Origin: Leisingera sp. ANG-M7
Lineage (GTDB): Bacteria; Pseudomonadota; Alphaproteobacteria; Rhodobacterales; Rhodobacteraceae
Direction of reading: 5' to 3'
DNA length: 64,000 nt
Assembly (NCBI RefSeq): GCF_000813965.1
Contig: NZ_JWLI01000011.1
Location: 214,109-278,108, forward strand
A program made the translations under genes and the position numbers. Shown piece by piece: positions 27,701-35,276 of this stretch (within the stretch, counting starts at the first letter, position 1; each line of letters opens with the position of its first letter). The notes under the pieces are model-generated. The model made no database searches, was not told the DNA's origin, and saw only the letters and a program-made list of their open reading frames with translations.

Positions 27701-27746
27701 TGCCCCAATGCTCCCGAAGGGCTTTGGTCCAGTGCGCAAGCGTCAT
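24738..27746 (-). CDS. Kinase-M23-aminotransferase III fusion protein
   Basis: A 1002-residue three-domain protein. Residues about 1-330 form an APH-type kinase with HxDxxxxN catalytic loop H196/D198/N203 in 'IHNDANDYNIM'. Residues about 400-570 form an M23-type peptidase domain with zinc-site residues H431, D435 and H522 or H524 ('HLAVD', 'HVHFQLAL') and a 'YGHLDPEFL' motif. Residues about 580-1002 form a class III PLP aminotransferase-like domain with the Schiff-base Lys at 844 in 'LGKPIGNGHPLG'. The kinase and PLP domains resemble human hydroxylysine kinase (HYKK) and phospholyases AGXT2L1/2, so it may phosphorylate an amino alcohol and then eliminate phosphate. The M23 role is unknown. 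Confidence 0.88.
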   Translation of the reverse strand: MTLAHWTKALREHWGIEAELTRLDGEYDLNFLAKGQNGQGYILKAMRPGCDEWLVDMQVKAFEHIAERQPDLPCPRVIASPSGQSLLTLPDESGQYRLVWLLNQLPGRCYAKAEPKSDALIQEVGRVLGGAAKALADFRHEGLERDFKWDLMRAGWITEELSCITPPERLAILDDISTEFAKLEPVLAKLPKQAIHNDANDYNIMVAGELNAPRHVSGLIDLGDMCAAPRVCDLAIAAAYIVLDHPAPEAALASLVTGYHEACPLTAVELDMVWPLLRMRLAVSVVNSTLMAAENPDDPYVTVSQAPAWRFLEGNALHGGLLNARLRAACGLPVVDGADRIMAWIEQERGNFAPLLGEDLAEAPMGSLSVEQSTWPQNPFHMPQEEAAQVGAEFEDRGRIWLGYYHEPRLIYTDAAFSRGPWKASNRRTVHLAVDAFARAGTAMFAPLRGEVVVAEYRSGHLDYGGVIILRHETPGGDSFFTLYGHLDPEFLDRLKPGDTVEKGEEFCRLGDASQNGGWAPHVHFQLALTTDGIEADWPGVGDPDEMYLWRALCPNPAALLNLPKEKVLYKPTSKDSVLAGRRAHFGGNLSLTYTDPVMLVRGWKHHLFDEWGRPYLDAYNNVPHVGHAHPRIQAVAADQLKRMNSNTRYLHPAQTAFADKVLSKMPDHFEVCFFVNSGTEANELALRLARAHTGAKGMVTPDHGYHGNTTGAISISAYKFNKPGGIGQADWVELIEVADDYRGSFRRDDPDRAQKYAGLVDAAVDRLQEKGHGVAGFIAETFPSVGGQIIPPKGYLPTVYEKIRNAGGVCIADEVQTGLGRLGDCYFGFEHQGALPDIVVLGKPIGNGHPLGVLVTTKAIAESFDNGIEFFSTFGGSTLSCRIGKEVLDIVDDEGLQENARLLGEQLIEGLKTLEQKYACVGDVRGMGLFLGLELINPDGSQATEICSYVKNRMRDYRILIGSEGSKDNILKIRPPLTIESSDTDMIVKTLDSILQEVEAA

Positions 27747-27816
27747 CCAATATCTCCCCGTTTTCCGGCTGGTCCGGAAATTGAATATTGGATACTTTTT
27801 GGACTGAGGGGGCCGG

Positions 27817-28878
27817 TTAGTCCAGCCAGCCTTTCAGGTTTTCCCCGATGACACCGGCTAGTGCCGCTACGTGATCGTCATCGTCATTGAGGCACGGAAT
27901 ATAGAGGAAGTCTTCGCCGCCGGCGTGCTCAAAGCTCTCGCGGATCTCTTCGTTGATCTCTTCGAGAGTTTCGATGCAGTCGGCGGAGAAAGCCGGCGCA
28001 ATCACCGCGATGTTCTTCTTTCCTTCCTTGGCCAGTGTGGCGACATGGTCCACCGTATAGGGTTTCAGCCACTCCTCAGGTCCGAAGACCGACTGGAAAG
28101 TGGTGGTGATCCGGGTGTCGTCCCATCCCAGCCGCTCCTTCAGCAACCGAGTCGTTTTCTGGCACTGGCAGTGATACGGGTCCCCCTGCATCAGATACCG
28201 CATTGGCATTCCGTGATAGGAAACCACCAGAATATCCGGGCGTTTCTCTGCTTTAGAATAGGCTTCTTCTACAGAGCGTGCCAAGGCGTCGATATAGGCG
28301 GGTTGATCGAAATAAGGTGCGATTGTGCGCGCGGCAGGCTGCCAAGGCTCCTCCATTAGTGCACGGAAAAACTGGTCGTTTGCGGTGCCCGATGTTGCGC
28401 CTGCGTACTGCGGATAGAGCGGGACAAACAGGATCTTCTGGCAGCCTGCTTCAACCATCTGCCGGACCTTGGACTTGGTGGAGGGGTTGCCGTAGCGCAT
28501 GCAAAAATCGACCATAACCTGATCGCCGTAACGCGCCTTCATCACCTCTGCTATCTTGGTGGTCTGTTCCTTGGTAATGGTCATTAGCGGGCTTTCGCCC
28601 TTGTCGTGATTCCAGATCGATTTGTAGGCGGCTCCTGAAGAGAACGGGCGTTTCGTCAGGATGATCAGTTGCAAAAGCGGCTGCCATTTCCAGGACGGAT
28701 AGTCGATGACCCGCTTGTCGGAGAGGAACTCACTCAGATACCGGCGCATCGGCCAGTAGGAATAGTCATCCGGGGTGCCGAGGTTGGCCAGCAGGATGCC
28801 GACCTTTTCCGCTGGGATCTTAGGATGATCGGCTGGGGCGTGGGCAGGGCATTGGGCGGTCCGGGCGGCGTCCAGCAT
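27817..28878 (-). CDS. hemH: Ferrochelatase
   Basis: A 353-residue enzyme that inserts Fe2+ into protoporphyrin IX at the end of haem synthesis. The family core is present: 'KVGILLANLGTPDDYSYWPMRRYLSEFLSDKRVIDY', 'VSYHGMPMRYLMQGDPYHCQCQKTTRLL' with the metal-binding His in the 'SYHG' motif, and 'VIAPAFSADCIETLEEI' with the distal Glu. Cysteine pairs in the 'HCQCQ' segment are seen in Fe-S ferrochelatases, but a cluster cannot be confirmed here. It lies downstream of the methyltransferase on the same strand. Confidence 0.95.
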   Translation of the reverse strand: MLDAARTAQCPAHAPADHPKIPAEKVGILLANLGTPDDYSYWPMRRYLSEFLSDKRVIDYPSWKWQPLLQLIILTKRPFSSGAAYKSIWNHDKGESPLMTITKEQTTKIAEVMKARYGDQVMVDFCMRYGNPSTKSKVRQMVEAGCQKILFVPLYPQYAGATSGTANDQFFRALMEEPWQPAARTIAPYFDQPAYIDALARSVEEAYSKAEKRPDILVVSYHGMPMRYLMQGDPYHCQCQKTTRLLKERLGWDDTRITTTFQSVFGPEEWLKPYTVDHVATLAKEGKKNIAVIAPAFSADCIETLEEINEEIRESFEHAGGEDFLYIPCLNDDDDHVAALAGVIGENLKGWLD

Positions 28879-28986
28879 GGGCAGGTCCTGTGCGGCTGAG
28901 ATTTTTGTTGGCGGATAATTACTGTGTTTACGTGCGGAAGGCCAATTGGATCACATTGGCGCAGCAATAGCTAAAACTAATCAAGG

Positions 28987-29802
28987 TCACAGCTTTGATT
29001 CGGGCACCTTGAGCGCGTCGGCCAAACGCATCTGAGCTGAACCAGGGCGCAACGGCTTCTGCTGGCTGTCCGATGGCGACCAGCCAGTCAGACAGACCAG
29101 TTCGAACGTCGCGGGCAAGCGGCCCTTGGTGTTGGCGAAATGCTCCCGGTAGATGTGATCGGCCAAATGAAAGAGACCGCGCGGCGCCGGGCGTCTCAGG
29201 CGCTGGGCAAGAGCGTTGGTTTCACCCATGCCTCGCAGGTCATGGATCAGGTGGGTCAGGTCGCGGTACTCGGCAGTAAGAGGTACAAGGTCAGCAACCG
29301 GCAGGGCAAAGCCTGCACGTTGCAGCAGACCGCCCAGATCACGGATTTCCCCCATCGGCGCTATGCGCGGTGACAGGCCGCCCAACACAATAGTCTCGGC
29401 TTCGGCCATGGCAGCGCGCAGTTCGTGCAGGGTCTGGCCGCCCAGCAGGATGACCAGCAGCAGCCCGTCCTCCTTCAAGGCGCGGCGGCATTGGATCAAT
29501 TGTCCGACCGGATCGTTCGCCCAGTGCAGGCACATGGCGTGGATCACCACATCGTGCGCGCCGGCTTCCAAATCCAGCATATCCTCATCCGCGACGACTT
29601 TCGCCTCAGGTTCAAACCCCTCCCAGACCTCGGGAAATGGGCAGACAACAGCGGGGGCTGTAAAGGTTCTGTTAACCAAACTCAGGCGATCCTCAGCCTC
29701 GTCCCGTGCCATGTGGTGCAGGAACAGTGCATCCTGTTTCCGACGTGAACGATGGGTTTCAAGGGCGCGGCGGTCGAAAAGCTGCATGGGTGCTTGTGTC
29801 AT
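28987..29802 (-). CDS. NDUFAF5/BioC-like SAM methyltransferase
   Basis: A 271-residue class I methyltransferase-type protein. 'LFDRRALETHRSRR' at the N-terminus, 'DVVIHAMCLHWANDPVGQLIQCRRALKEDGLLLVILLGGQTLHELR' and 'GGLSPRIAPMGEIRDLGGLLQRAGFALPVADL' resemble human NDUFAF5 and bacterial homologues. In mitochondria NDUFAF5 hydroxylates complex I subunit NDUFS7; a bacterial role is inferred. The classic SAM-binding Gly-rich loop is weak. The start is only 13 bp from the divergent comF-like gene, an unusually tight divergent pair; an alternative start 15 bp in (29787) is possible. Confidence 0.8.
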   Translation of the reverse strand: MTQAPMQLFDRRALETHRSRRKQDALFLHHMARDEAEDRLSLVNRTFTAPAVVCPFPEVWEGFEPEAKVVADEDMLDLEAGAHDVVIHAMCLHWANDPVGQLIQCRRALKEDGLLLVILLGGQTLHELRAAMAEAETIVLGGLSPRIAPMGEIRDLGGLLQRAGFALPVADLVPLTAEYRDLTHLIHDLRGMGETNALAQRLRRPAPRGLFHLADHIYREHFANTKGRLPATFELVCLTGWSPSDSQQKPLRPGSAQMRLADALKVPESKL

Positions 29803-29815
29803 GGGGGCTATTTAG

Positions 29816-30544
29816 ATGCTGACAGCCCGGATTCAAACTGCTGTTTCACTAATTTATCCACCCCAGTGCCCGGGCTGCGGCGGGCTGATTGGCAGTGACT
29901 TCGGACTGTGTGCAGCTTGCTGGGCTGACATGCATTTCATCAGTGGAACAGTTTGCGAAGGCTGCGGTGCTCCGCTGCCAGGTGAAGCGGACGGGTTCCG
30001 TTTGGAATGCGACAGTTGCCTGCGCCATCCAAGACCCTGGAGCCAGGGGCGGTCTGCACTTCTTTACGAGGGGCAGGGGCGCAAACTGGTGCTGGCCCTG
30101 AAGCATGGCGACCGCACGGAAATTGCCGGCCCGGCAGCAAATTGGCTGCGGAGGGCAGCAGAACCTTTGCTGGATGGCGATCCGCTGATTTGCCCGGTGC
30201 CGCTGCATTGGACGAGGCTGCTGAAGCGAAAGTACAATCAATCCGCATTGCTGGCGGCTGCCTTGGCCAAACGTGGTGGATGGGAGCATTGTCCTGATCT
30301 GCTTAGGCGTGAGCGGCGAACAGCCTCTCTGGAGGGGAGAACCCGGGAGCAGCGTTACCGGCTTTTGGGTTCATCCATTGGTGTTCGGCAAAACAGAAAA
30401 AACAGGATCAAGGGACGGGCTGTGCTGATCGTTGACGATGTAATGACCTCAGGCGCTACCCTCTGTGCCTGCACCGATGCCTGCTTGCAGGCGGGCGCGG
30501 ACGAAGTGCGTGTGGCAGTACTGGCCCGGGTCACGCAGGCGTGA
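29816..30544 (+). CDS. comF: ComF family phosphoribosyltransferase-like protein
   Basis: A 242-residue protein with the ComF layout. An N-terminal double zinc ribbon ('CPGCGGLIGSDFGLCAACWAD', 'CEGCGAPLP', 'CDSCLR') is followed by a type I phosphoribosyltransferase domain with the PRPP loop 'AVLIVDDVMTSGATLCACTDA'. ComF proteins take part in natural transformation, using single-stranded DNA imported by ComEC, although many are also present in non-competent bacteria. Its ATG begins 13 bp from a divergent methyltransferase. Glutaredoxin follows after an 82-bp gap. Confidence 0.9.
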   Translation: MLTARIQTAVSLIYPPQCPGCGGLIGSDFGLCAACWADMHFISGTVCEGCGAPLPGEADGFRLECDSCLRHPRPWSQGRSALLYEGQGRKLVLALKHGDRTEIAGPAANWLRRAAEPLLDGDPLICPVPLHWTRLLKRKYNQSALLAAALAKRGGWEHCPDLLRRERRTASLEGRTREQRYRLLGSSIGVRQNRKNRIKGRAVLIVDDVMTSGATLCACTDACLQAGADEVRVAVLARVTQA

Positions 30545-30626
30545 GGCTTGCCTGGTGCCACTGGCAATTGTTGCAATGAATGCCCAATTCCTCCACAACC
30601 TTCGAAACCTGAACATGGGGTCCTGA

Positions 30627-30884
30627 ATGAAACCGGTTGAAATTTACACCTCGCCTCTGTGCGGCTTCTGTCATGCAGCCAAGCGGCTGCTGAACCAGAA
30701 AGGTGTCAGCTTTTCGGAAATCAATGTGCTGGCACAGCCGGAGCGCAAGGCTGAAATGATTCAGCGCGCCAATGGCGGCCGCACCGTGCCGCAGATTTTC
30801 ATCGGCGAAACCCACGTCGGCGGTTGTGACGATTTGTATGCGCTTGAGCAAGCGGGGAAACTGGACCCGCTGCTGGCGGCCTGA
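30627..30884 (+). CDS. grxC: Glutaredoxin (GrxC type)
   Basis: An 85-residue cytosolic glutaredoxin. The active site is C-G-F-C at residues about 12-15 ('SPLCGFCHAAKRLL'), where E. coli Grx3 has CPYC, so it is dithiol but with the Gly-Phe usually seen in CGFS monothiol types. The cis-Pro region 'GRTVPQIFIGETHVGGCDDLYAL' contains the TVP and GGCDD glutathione-binding motifs. It is followed 15 bp later by the nitrilase gene. Confidence 0.92.
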   Translation: MKPVEIYTSPLCGFCHAAKRLLNQKGVSFSEINVLAQPERKAEMIQRANGGRTVPQIFIGETHVGGCDDLYALEQAGKLDPLLAA

Positions 30885-30899
30885 ACCCGGAGAACAGAC

Positions 30900-31730
30900 A
30901 TGCGTGCAGCTCTGCTTCAGATGACCTCTACTGATGTTCCGGCTGAAAACCTGGAAACGGTAAAGACGATGATGGCAGAGGCTGTACGCGGTGGAGCAGG
31001 TTTTGTTCTGACGCCGGAAGTCACCAATTGCCTGTCAGGCAGCCGGACACATCAGAACAGCGTGCTGTGCCACGAGGAGGGCGACCCGACTCTGGCGGCC
31101 CTGCAGGAAGAGACTGCCAGGCACGGCGTCTGGCTTCTGCTGGGGTCATTGGGTATCAAAACCCATGACGGCGACGGCCGTTTTGCCAACCGCCAGTTCC
31201 TGATCTCGCCTGACGGTGAAATCAAAGCGCGTTATGACAAGATCCACATGTTCGACGTGGAAGTCACGCCGGAGGAGACTTACCGGGAATCCGATGGCTA
31301 CCGCCCCGGTACAAAGGCCGTGATGGCCGAAACACCGTTTGCGAAGATCGGGATGTCCATCTGCTACGATGTTCGCTTTCCGCGTTTGCACCGGACGCTT
31401 GCCAAGAGCGGCGCGCAGATCATCACTGTTCCGGCGGCGTTCTCCTATGTGACAGGCGCCGCACACTGGCATTCCTTGCTGCGCGCCCGAGCCATCGAAA
31501 CCGGCTGTTTCGTGCTGGCGCCTGCGCAAACCGGCAAACATCCGGCGACCCGCGGTCCCAGTCGTCAGACCTATGGCCATTCCTTGGCTGTTGCTCCATG
31601 GGGCGAGGTGCTGGCGGATGCAGGGCAGGAACCTGGCGTGACTTACGTTGATCTCGACATGGAAAAAGTGGCAGAAGCACGCAAGCGCGTGCCTTCCCTG
31701 ACCCACGACCGGGAGTTTGACGGACCCTGA
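30900..31730 (+). CDS. Nitrilase-superfamily amidase (Nit-like)
   Basis: A 276-residue carbon-nitrogen hydrolase. The catalytic triad Glu-Lys-Cys is visible as 'VLTPEVTNCL', 'KARYDKIHMFDVEV' and 'GMSICYDVRFPRLHR'. Its sequence resembles Nit1/deaminated glutathione amidase and omega-amidase. The position after grxC fits glutathione metabolite repair, since Nit1 clears deaminated glutathione. That role is inference. Its stop overlaps the MarR ATG by one base (TGATG). Confidence 0.9.
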   Translation: MRAALLQMTSTDVPAENLETVKTMMAEAVRGGAGFVLTPEVTNCLSGSRTHQNSVLCHEEGDPTLAALQEETARHGVWLLLGSLGIKTHDGDGRFANRQFLISPDGEIKARYDKIHMFDVEVTPEETYRESDGYRPGTKAVMAETPFAKIGMSICYDVRFPRLHRTLAKSGAQIITVPAAFSYVTGAAHWHSLLRARAIETGCFVLAPAQTGKHPATRGPSRQTYGHSLAVAPWGEVLADAGQEPGVTYVDLDMEKVAEARKRVPSLTHDREFDGP

Positions 31731-32170
31731 TGGACGAGACCCATTCTCTGGCAGTATCGCTGTTCAGCGAAATTCTGATGGCTGACCAGCTTGCCCGGTC
31801 ACGCCTCGGCAAAGTGCTGCCCAAGGGAATGGAGCTGTCGCATTTTTCAGTGCTGAACCATCTTGCACGCGCAGGGCTTGAGCGGTCTCCAGCGCAGCTC
31901 GCCAAGGCATTCCATGTTACGCGCGGTGCGATGACCAACACGCTGAACAAGCTGGAAGTGGCAGGCTACATACATGTCCGCCCCGACTGGGATGACGCCC
32001 GGCGCAAGATGGTGGCCATCAGCCCTGCAGGAAAACAAGCCCGTGACGCTGCACTGGCAGGAATTATTCCCGTGATTTCTGAAGTTGTGGGGGAACTGGG
32101 CAGTGACCGTGTCCGGGCAACATTGCCGATCCTGAGAGAGCTGCGCGGAAAGCTTGAAGAGAGCGGCTGA
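31730..32170 (+). CDS. MarR family transcriptional regulator
   Basis: A 146-residue winged-helix regulator. 'LSHFSVLNHLARAGLERSPAQLAKAFHVTRGAMTNTLNKLEVAGYIHVRPDWDDARRKMVAISPAG' covers the recognition helix and the beta-hairpin wing with the conserved 'DxRxxxV' pattern ('DDARRKMVAI'). Its ATG overlaps the nitrilase stop by one base, so it is cotranscribed with grxC and nitrilase, and may respond to an aromatic or redox ligand. An intrinsic terminator follows. Confidence 0.9.
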   Translation: MDETHSLAVSLFSEILMADQLARSRLGKVLPKGMELSHFSVLNHLARAGLERSPAQLAKAFHVTRGAMTNTLNKLEVAGYIHVRPDWDDARRKMVAISPAGKQARDAALAGIIPVISEVVGELGSDRVRATLPILRELRGKLEESG

Positions 32171-32205
32171 AAATTCGGCGCCATATAGGTTGTTGATTTA
32201 ATGTA

Positions 32206-32237
32206 TGAAAAAGACGCCTGCAAGCAGGCGCCTTTTT
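32206..32237 (+). terminator. Intrinsic terminator after the MarR gene
   Basis: The stem CGCCTGC/GCAGGCG, closed by a 2-nt loop and flanked by A and T runs, ends in CCTTTTT. It follows the MarR stop at 32170 by about 36 bp. Confidence 0.85.
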
Positions 32238-32475
32238 CCCCATCAGTCCCCATCAGTCCGTGAGTGGCGGTTCTGGTTACCTTTGGGTGGACCCACCAAC
32301 GTTAAAGCGGCAAGCAATCACTCGGTTCAAGAGCTTGCGCCCCAGCAACGAGGCGGAAATATTCCATTTCCGCAATTTGACGATAGCAAGCGCCAGTCAG
32401 CGTCTAAAGTGCTCATAAGGATTACCACCTATCCATTTGGATAGACGCTGCAGGAAATGGCTGGCGAAGAGGCTG
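32238..32475. other. Non-coding stretch before ubiG
   Basis: Together with the MarR terminator this makes a gap of about 305 bp between MarR and the ubiG stop codon. I see no convincing open frame, RNA gene or repeat here. The short frames crossing it lack ribosome sites and look incidental. Confidence 0.6.
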
Positions 32476-33222
32476 TTAGCCAGGCTTCACGCTGGCGGTC
32501 ACATAGTTGACAGACAGATCCCGTTCCGAGATCGACCAGTTCCAGGTGATTGGGTTGAACACGAAACCTTTGCGGTCCACTGGTTTCAGTCCGGCTTGCC
32601 GCAGCAATTCGAACAGTTCGTCTGGGGTGATGAATTTCGACCATTCATGGGTGCCTCGCGGCAGCCAGCGCATTATCACTTCTGCCCCGACAATTGCCAT
32701 TGCAAAGCTCTTGGGGTTGCGGTTGATGGTTGAGCAGATTTCCAGGCCCCCGGGTTTCAGTAACTGCTGGGTTGCCGTCAGGTAGCTGAGCGGATCAGCA
32801 ACATGCTCCACAACTTCCATATTCAGCACAACGTCGAACTGCTCGCCAGCATCGGCCAACGCTTCCGCGGTGGTGTGGCGGTAATCGATTTCCAGTTCGG
32901 ATTGTTCGGCGTGAATGCGGGCAACCGGCAGGTTGCCTTCAGCAGCATCGGCACCAACCACTGTCGCGCCCAACCGTGCCATCGGTTCGCTCAGCAATCC
33001 GCCGCCGCAGCCGATGTCCAGCAGCCGCAGCCCTTCGAAAGGGTGCTGTGACGTCAGGTCGCGTCCAAACTCACCGGAGATCTGGCTTGTGATATAGTCC
33101 AGGCGGCACGGGTTCAGCATATGCAGGGGCTTGAACTTGCCGTTCGGGTCCCACCACTCTGCCGCCATCGCTTCGAATTTGGCGATTTCCGCAGGGTCGA
33201 CCGTGGATTGAGGCGCTTGCAT
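32476..33222 (-). CDS. ubiG: Ubiquinone biosynthesis O-methyltransferase
   Basis: A 248-residue SAM enzyme that methylates hydroxyls at two steps of ubiquinone synthesis. '[33 protein letters not shown]' is the UbiG N-terminal signature. '[26 protein letters not shown]' is the SAM loop, and '[11 protein letters not shown]' and '[35 protein letters not shown]' follow as in UbiG homologues. The ATG at 33222 is chosen to match the UbiG N-terminus, and longer upstream frames are rejected. It lies divergent from the proline iminopeptidase gene, 50 bp apart. Confidence 0.96.
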   Translation of the reverse strand: MQAPQSTVDPAEIAKFEAMAAEWWDPNGKFKPLHMLNPCRLDYITSQISGEFGRDLTSQHPFEGLRLLDIGCGGGLLSEPMARLGATVVGADAAEGNLPVARIHAEQSELEIDYRHTTAEALADAGEQFDVVLNMEVVEHVADPLSYLTATQQLLKPGGLEICSTINRNPKSFAMAIVGAEVIMRWLPRGTHEWSKFITPDELFELLRQAGLKPVDRKGFVFNPITWNWSISERDLSVNYVTASVKPG

Positions 33223-33272
33223 TCCTGTCTCCGTGTGCTCTTTTGTAGTCTGACGTTTCACTAAGGTCAGTA

Positions 33273-34253
33273 ATGGATAGATACCCGGACCAAAAGCGCG
33301 CTGTGCATTATCTTTACCCGCCGGTCGAACCATTTGACCAGCGCATGATCGACGCAGGCCAAGGCCACCGAATTTACGCGGAGCAAAGCGGCAATCCGAA
33401 TGGTATTCCGGTAATCGTCTGCCATGGCGGCCCCGGCGGGGGCAGCAGTCCGGCGATGCGGCGCTATTTTGATCCGCATGTCTACCGAATCGTCCTGTTC
33501 GACCAGCGTGGATGCGGGCGGTCCCGCCCGTATGCCTCATGTGAGAATAACACCACCTGGCACCTTGTCGCTGATATGGAGTTGATTCGAACACAGCTCG
33601 GCATCCAGTCTTGGATTTTGTTTGGCGGCAGCTGGGGGGCAACTCTTGCGCTGATTTATGCTCAGACTCACCCGGACCGGGTGCAGCAGATCATCCTGCG
33701 TGGAGTCTTCCTGATGACCAAGGCGGAGCTGGACTGGTTCTATGGCGGCGGTGCAGGGAAGTTTTGGCCGGAGACCTGGGCAAAGTTTGTCTCTTTGATT
33801 CCGGATGCGGAGCGAAGCGATATGATAGCCGCATATAAAAAGCGGCTGTTTTCGGGCAACCTGGAAGAAGAGGTGCGATACGGCCGGGCCTGGTCTGCCT
33901 GGGAAAACGCGCTGGCTTCCGTCCATTCGAATGGCCAAAGCGGTGAAAGCCCTGGGGATTATGCACGTGCCTTTGCGCGGTTGGAAAACCACTACTTCAG
34001 TAATGGCGGGTTCCTTGACTACGATGGTCAGATACTTGCCAATATGGGCCGGATTTCGCATGTGCCCGGTGTAATCGTGCAGGGCCGCTACGACATGATC
34101 TGCCCGCCATCCTCCGCTTGGCGCCTGAATGAGCTGTGGCCAAATGCGGAGTTGAAGATGGTGCGTAACGCCGGCCATGCTTTGTCGGAACCGGGAATCA
34201 GTGCAGAGCTGGTCCGGGCAATGGACCGGATCGCAGGAGAGCTTGTGCCATGA
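33273..34253 (+). CDS. pip: Proline iminopeptidase
   Basis: A 326-residue alpha/beta hydrolase that removes N-terminal proline from peptides. '[36 protein letters not shown]' is the family's oxyanion-hole segment. '[21 protein letters not shown]' holds the nucleophile Ser, '[11 protein letters not shown]' the Asp and '[10 protein letters not shown]' the His. Its stop overlaps the next gene by 4 bp (ATGA). Confidence 0.95.
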   Translation: MDRYPDQKRAVHYLYPPVEPFDQRMIDAGQGHRIYAEQSGNPNGIPVIVCHGGPGGGSSPAMRRYFDPHVYRIVLFDQRGCGRSRPYASCENNTTWHLVADMELIRTQLGIQSWILFGGSWGATLALIYAQTHPDRVQQIILRGVFLMTKAELDWFYGGGAGKFWPETWAKFVSLIPDAERSDMIAAYKKRLFSGNLEEEVRYGRAWSAWENALASVHSNGQSGESPGDYARAFARLENHYFSNGGFLDYDGQILANMGRISHVPGVIVQGRYDMICPPSSAWRLNELWPNAELKMVRNAGHALSEPGISAELVRAMDRIAGELVP

Positions 34254-35095
34254 CGCGCATCGACCGCCGCGCGCTGTTCACCTCAGGTGCTGCTGCTGCT
34301 TTGCTGGCGGCGGCGGGCGGTTCGGTGAACGCATCACCCAAGGCTGGCGGCGTGCTGCGCCTGGCAGTGCCGCGTGAAGCTGGGATGCTGGAGCAGGCCG
34401 CCCGCGGCGCAGTTTATGACACGCTGACGGAAATTGCGCCTGACGGTCTGCTGCGCGGTGAACTTGCAAACAATTGGCAGTCCGCACCGGATGCGCGCGC
34501 TTGGACCTTTGATTTGCGCGACGGCGTAACTTTTCACGATGGCGCTCAGTTAACTTCGGAGGATGCAGCGGCCTCTTTGAATGCGCTGGGCGTGACCGGG
34601 GCTGATCTTCGGGCCGCCACCGCGTTGCACAGCCATCAGCTGCTGCTCGAACTGGAAGCGCCGAATCCTCATCTGCCGTATTTGCTGGCCGGAGCGGACC
34701 ATCTGATCGCCCCGCGGGGTGAACTGTCAGCCCCTCTTGCAAAGGCGGTTGGAACAGGCTGCTATCGCGTTGAGCGTGCTCAGGAGGACCGTCACTTCCG
34801 CGCATCGAAGGTGGCAGGGCATTACAAGGCGGGTACAGCGGGTTGGGCCGAGACGATGGAAATCATTGTGATTCCGGATGCCTCAGTCCGGGCTGAGGCA
34901 CTGCGCGACGGCTATGTTGATGTGGCCGCGCTGCCTGACCCCCGCGGCCTGCTGAAGCGAGGTGAATTCCTGTATCACCCGTCGTCCAAAGAGATGGCGC
35001 TGGCCGCCCGCCACGATGTCGGCATACCGCGCAAGGTAGGCCAGCGTGCACCGCTGGACGACGGCCGTATCGCGGAACGGTGGTGGCGGCTGTAA
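34250..35095 (+). CDS. Short peptide/solute-binding protein (SBP_bac_5 type)
   Basis: A 281-residue exported protein that resembles the first part of family-5 solute-binding proteins ('LANNWQSAPDARAWTFDLRDGVTFHDGAQLTSEDAAASLNAL', 'GCYRVER', 'DVAALPDPRG'). 'DRRALFTSGAAAALLAAAGGSVNA' looks like a Tat-type signal. Family members are usually 450-550 residues, so this copy lacks the second lobe and could be a natural short form or a decayed gene. No ABC permease or ATPase is nearby. It overlaps pip by 4 bp, so it is expressed with the peptidase, which would fit peptide scavenging. Confidence 0.72.
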   Translation: MTRIDRRALFTSGAAAALLAAAGGSVNASPKAGGVLRLAVPREAGMLEQAARGAVYDTLTEIAPDGLLRGELANNWQSAPDARAWTFDLRDGVTFHDGAQLTSEDAAASLNALGVTGADLRAATALHSHQLLLELEAPNPHLPYLLAGADHLIAPRGELSAPLAKAVGTGCYRVERAQEDRHFRASKVAGHYKAGTAGWAETMEIIVIPDASVRAEALRDGYVDVAALPDPRGLLKRGEFLYHPSSKEMALAARHDVGIPRKVGQRAPLDDGRIAERWWRL

Positions 35096-35126
35096 GGCTG
35101 TCCGGAGACTCGTCACAACACAAGCC

Positions 35127-35155
35127 TTGCAGTTTCCCCCAATCCCCCCTATATG
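35127..35155 (+). promoter_or_regulatory. Candidate promoter of the rimP-nusA operon
   Basis: TTGCAG, 17 bp of spacer, then TATATG, close to the sigma-70-type pattern. It lies about 120 bp upstream of rimP and just before a structured leader, so the transcript would begin near 35162. Confidence 0.5.
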
Positions 35156-35211
35156 CCTTTAACAACAGCGGCGCGTTGAACCTCTGGCTCAAGGCTCCAC
35201 CGGGAATTTCG

Positions 35212-35256
35212 ACGGGCCGCGCGCCCGTTTTTTTGTGTTTGCAGACCCCCGTCTGC
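35212..35256 (+). promoter_or_regulatory. Terminator-like hairpin in the rimP-nusA leader
   Basis: A 6-bp stem ACGGGC/GCCCGT (35212-35228) is followed by seven T's, so it is an intrinsic-terminator shape lying inside the operon's 5' leader, about 45 bp before rimP. A second hairpin GCAGAC/GTCTGC (35241-35256) follows it. Because nusA is in this operon and NusA modulates intrinsic termination, this looks like an attenuator for autoregulation. That function is inferred. Confidence 0.65.
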
Positions 35257-35276
35257 GCGCCCCAAGTGGAGGTCTG

